From the NCBI GenBank assembly GCA_030612185.1, contig JAUWOI010000316.1:1-5674 (forward strand): a stretch of DNA of 5,674 bases, given 5' to 3'. Numbering within the stretch: the stretch's first letter is position 1; each line of letters begins with the position of its first letter. This DNA comes from Anaerolineae bacterium. GTDB taxonomy: Bacteria > Chloroflexota > Anaerolineae > B4-G1. The notes under the pieces are model-generated. The model had not been told where the DNA came from and made no database searches. It saw only the letters and a list, made by a program, of their open reading frames with translations. Shown here one piece after another: positions 5,264-5,674 of the stretch. Position numbers and translations under genes: made by a program.

Positions 5264-5674
5264 GTGACGGCACGCAAGGCTCGGCCCAGGACGGGGGCGC
5301 AGGCGACGACGTTGTCATAGCCGGGAAAGACCTGCGTGTGGTGGACGACGCGGACAGGAAGGTTGTCGAAGAGGCGGCGCAGGCCACCGGCGGTGTAGGC
5401 ACGAACGTGCGGGGCCAGATAGTTGCGCAGCGGCGTGGGCAGCCAATTGACCAGCGGCACGTTGCCGAAGTGGTAGCGCCCGCGCCAGAAGACGCCGTGG
5501 GTCTCGAAAGGGTAGAGCCGGTTGGGGACGAAGACGACGAGACGGCCGCCGGGCCGGGTCACACGTACCATCTCGGCCACGCAGTTCCGGTCGTCGGCTA
5601 CGTGGTCCAGTACCTCGTGGGAGAAGACGACGTCGAAGGCAGCGTCGGGGAAGGGGAGGCGCTCGCCGGGGGCC
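5194..5674 (-). CDS. Class I SAM-dependent methyltransferase (5' end outside window)
   Basis: The last 159 residues are visible. The reading enters at the right edge as APGERLPFPDAAFDVVFSHE and continues VLDHVADDRNCVAEMVRV, then TRPGGRLVVFVPN. This is the second half of a Methyltransf_11-type Rossmann fold: the post-IV acidic segment, then the strand after the RPGG turn. The SAM-binding motif I lies beyond the window. The C-terminal part (NRLYPFETHG, then WLPTPLRNYLAPHVRAYT) resembles uncharacterised small-molecule or lipid/sugar methyltransferases, but the acceptor is unknown. It is convergent with the HAD gene and overlaps its 3' end by 70 bp, so it belongs to another transcription unit. 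A GTG at 5578-5580 is internal, not the start, because the frame continues open upstream with family-like sequence. Confidence 0.88.
   Translation of the reverse strand, partial: APGERLPFPDAAFDVVFSHEVLDHVADDRNCVAEMVRVTRPGGRLVVFVPNRLYPFETHGVFWRGRYHFGNVPLVNWLPTPLRNYLAPHVRAYTAGGLRRLFDNLPVRVVHHTQVFPGYDNVVACAPVLGRALRAVTYALEHTPLRAFGLSHLLVIERE

Overview
The window looks like a piece of a GC-rich bacterial chromosome. The compact prfA-prmC-Cof hydrolase cluster, the RF1 sequence variant and the degenerate short repeats scattered in and between genes suggest a Chloroflexota-type (Anaerolineae-like) organism. That taxonomic guess is inference with modest confidence; nothing here, such as an rRNA, fixes it.

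Left part (about 50-1340): an insertion sequence carrying an IS1-like DDE transposase. The transposase is split into two reading frames that join across a run of eight A's at 549-556. A slippery A_AAA_AAG heptamer with an SD-like GGAG upstream suggests programmed -1 frameshifting. The probable left end carries two copies of CCATATATGG in an inverted arrangement. Immediately right of the element is a short stretch that reads as the very end of a PDZ domain of an HtrA/DegP-type protease, which is apparently a gene remnant.

Middle (1439-2340): a near-consensus sigma70-type promoter (TTGACG, 17 bp, extended -10 TGTTATAAT) leads into a two-gene type VII toxin-antitoxin module. The genes are an MNT nucleotidyltransferase (MntA-like antitoxin) and, overlapping it by 25 bp, a HEPN protein with the RX4HXY motif (HepT-like toxin).

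Right part (2357-5263): only 16 bp after the HEPN gene begins a same-strand cluster: peptide chain release factor 1 (prfA), its GGQ glutamine methyltransferase (prmC) and a Cof-type HAD phosphatase. PrmC modifies the RF1 GGQ glutamine, so the first two belong to one pathway. The prmC gene has two oddities: an N-terminal extension written over repeat-like DNA, and an in-frame CTCAT repeat tract in a loop just before the SAM-binding motif. On the opposite strand, entering from the right edge, a class I SAM-dependent methyltransferase (5' end outside the window) converges on the hydrolase gene and overlaps its 3' end by 70 bp.

I see no tRNA, rRNA, CRISPR array or clearly new multi-gene system. 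The most interesting arrangement is the toxin-antitoxin module fused by position to the translation-termination operon, downstream of a strong promoter.
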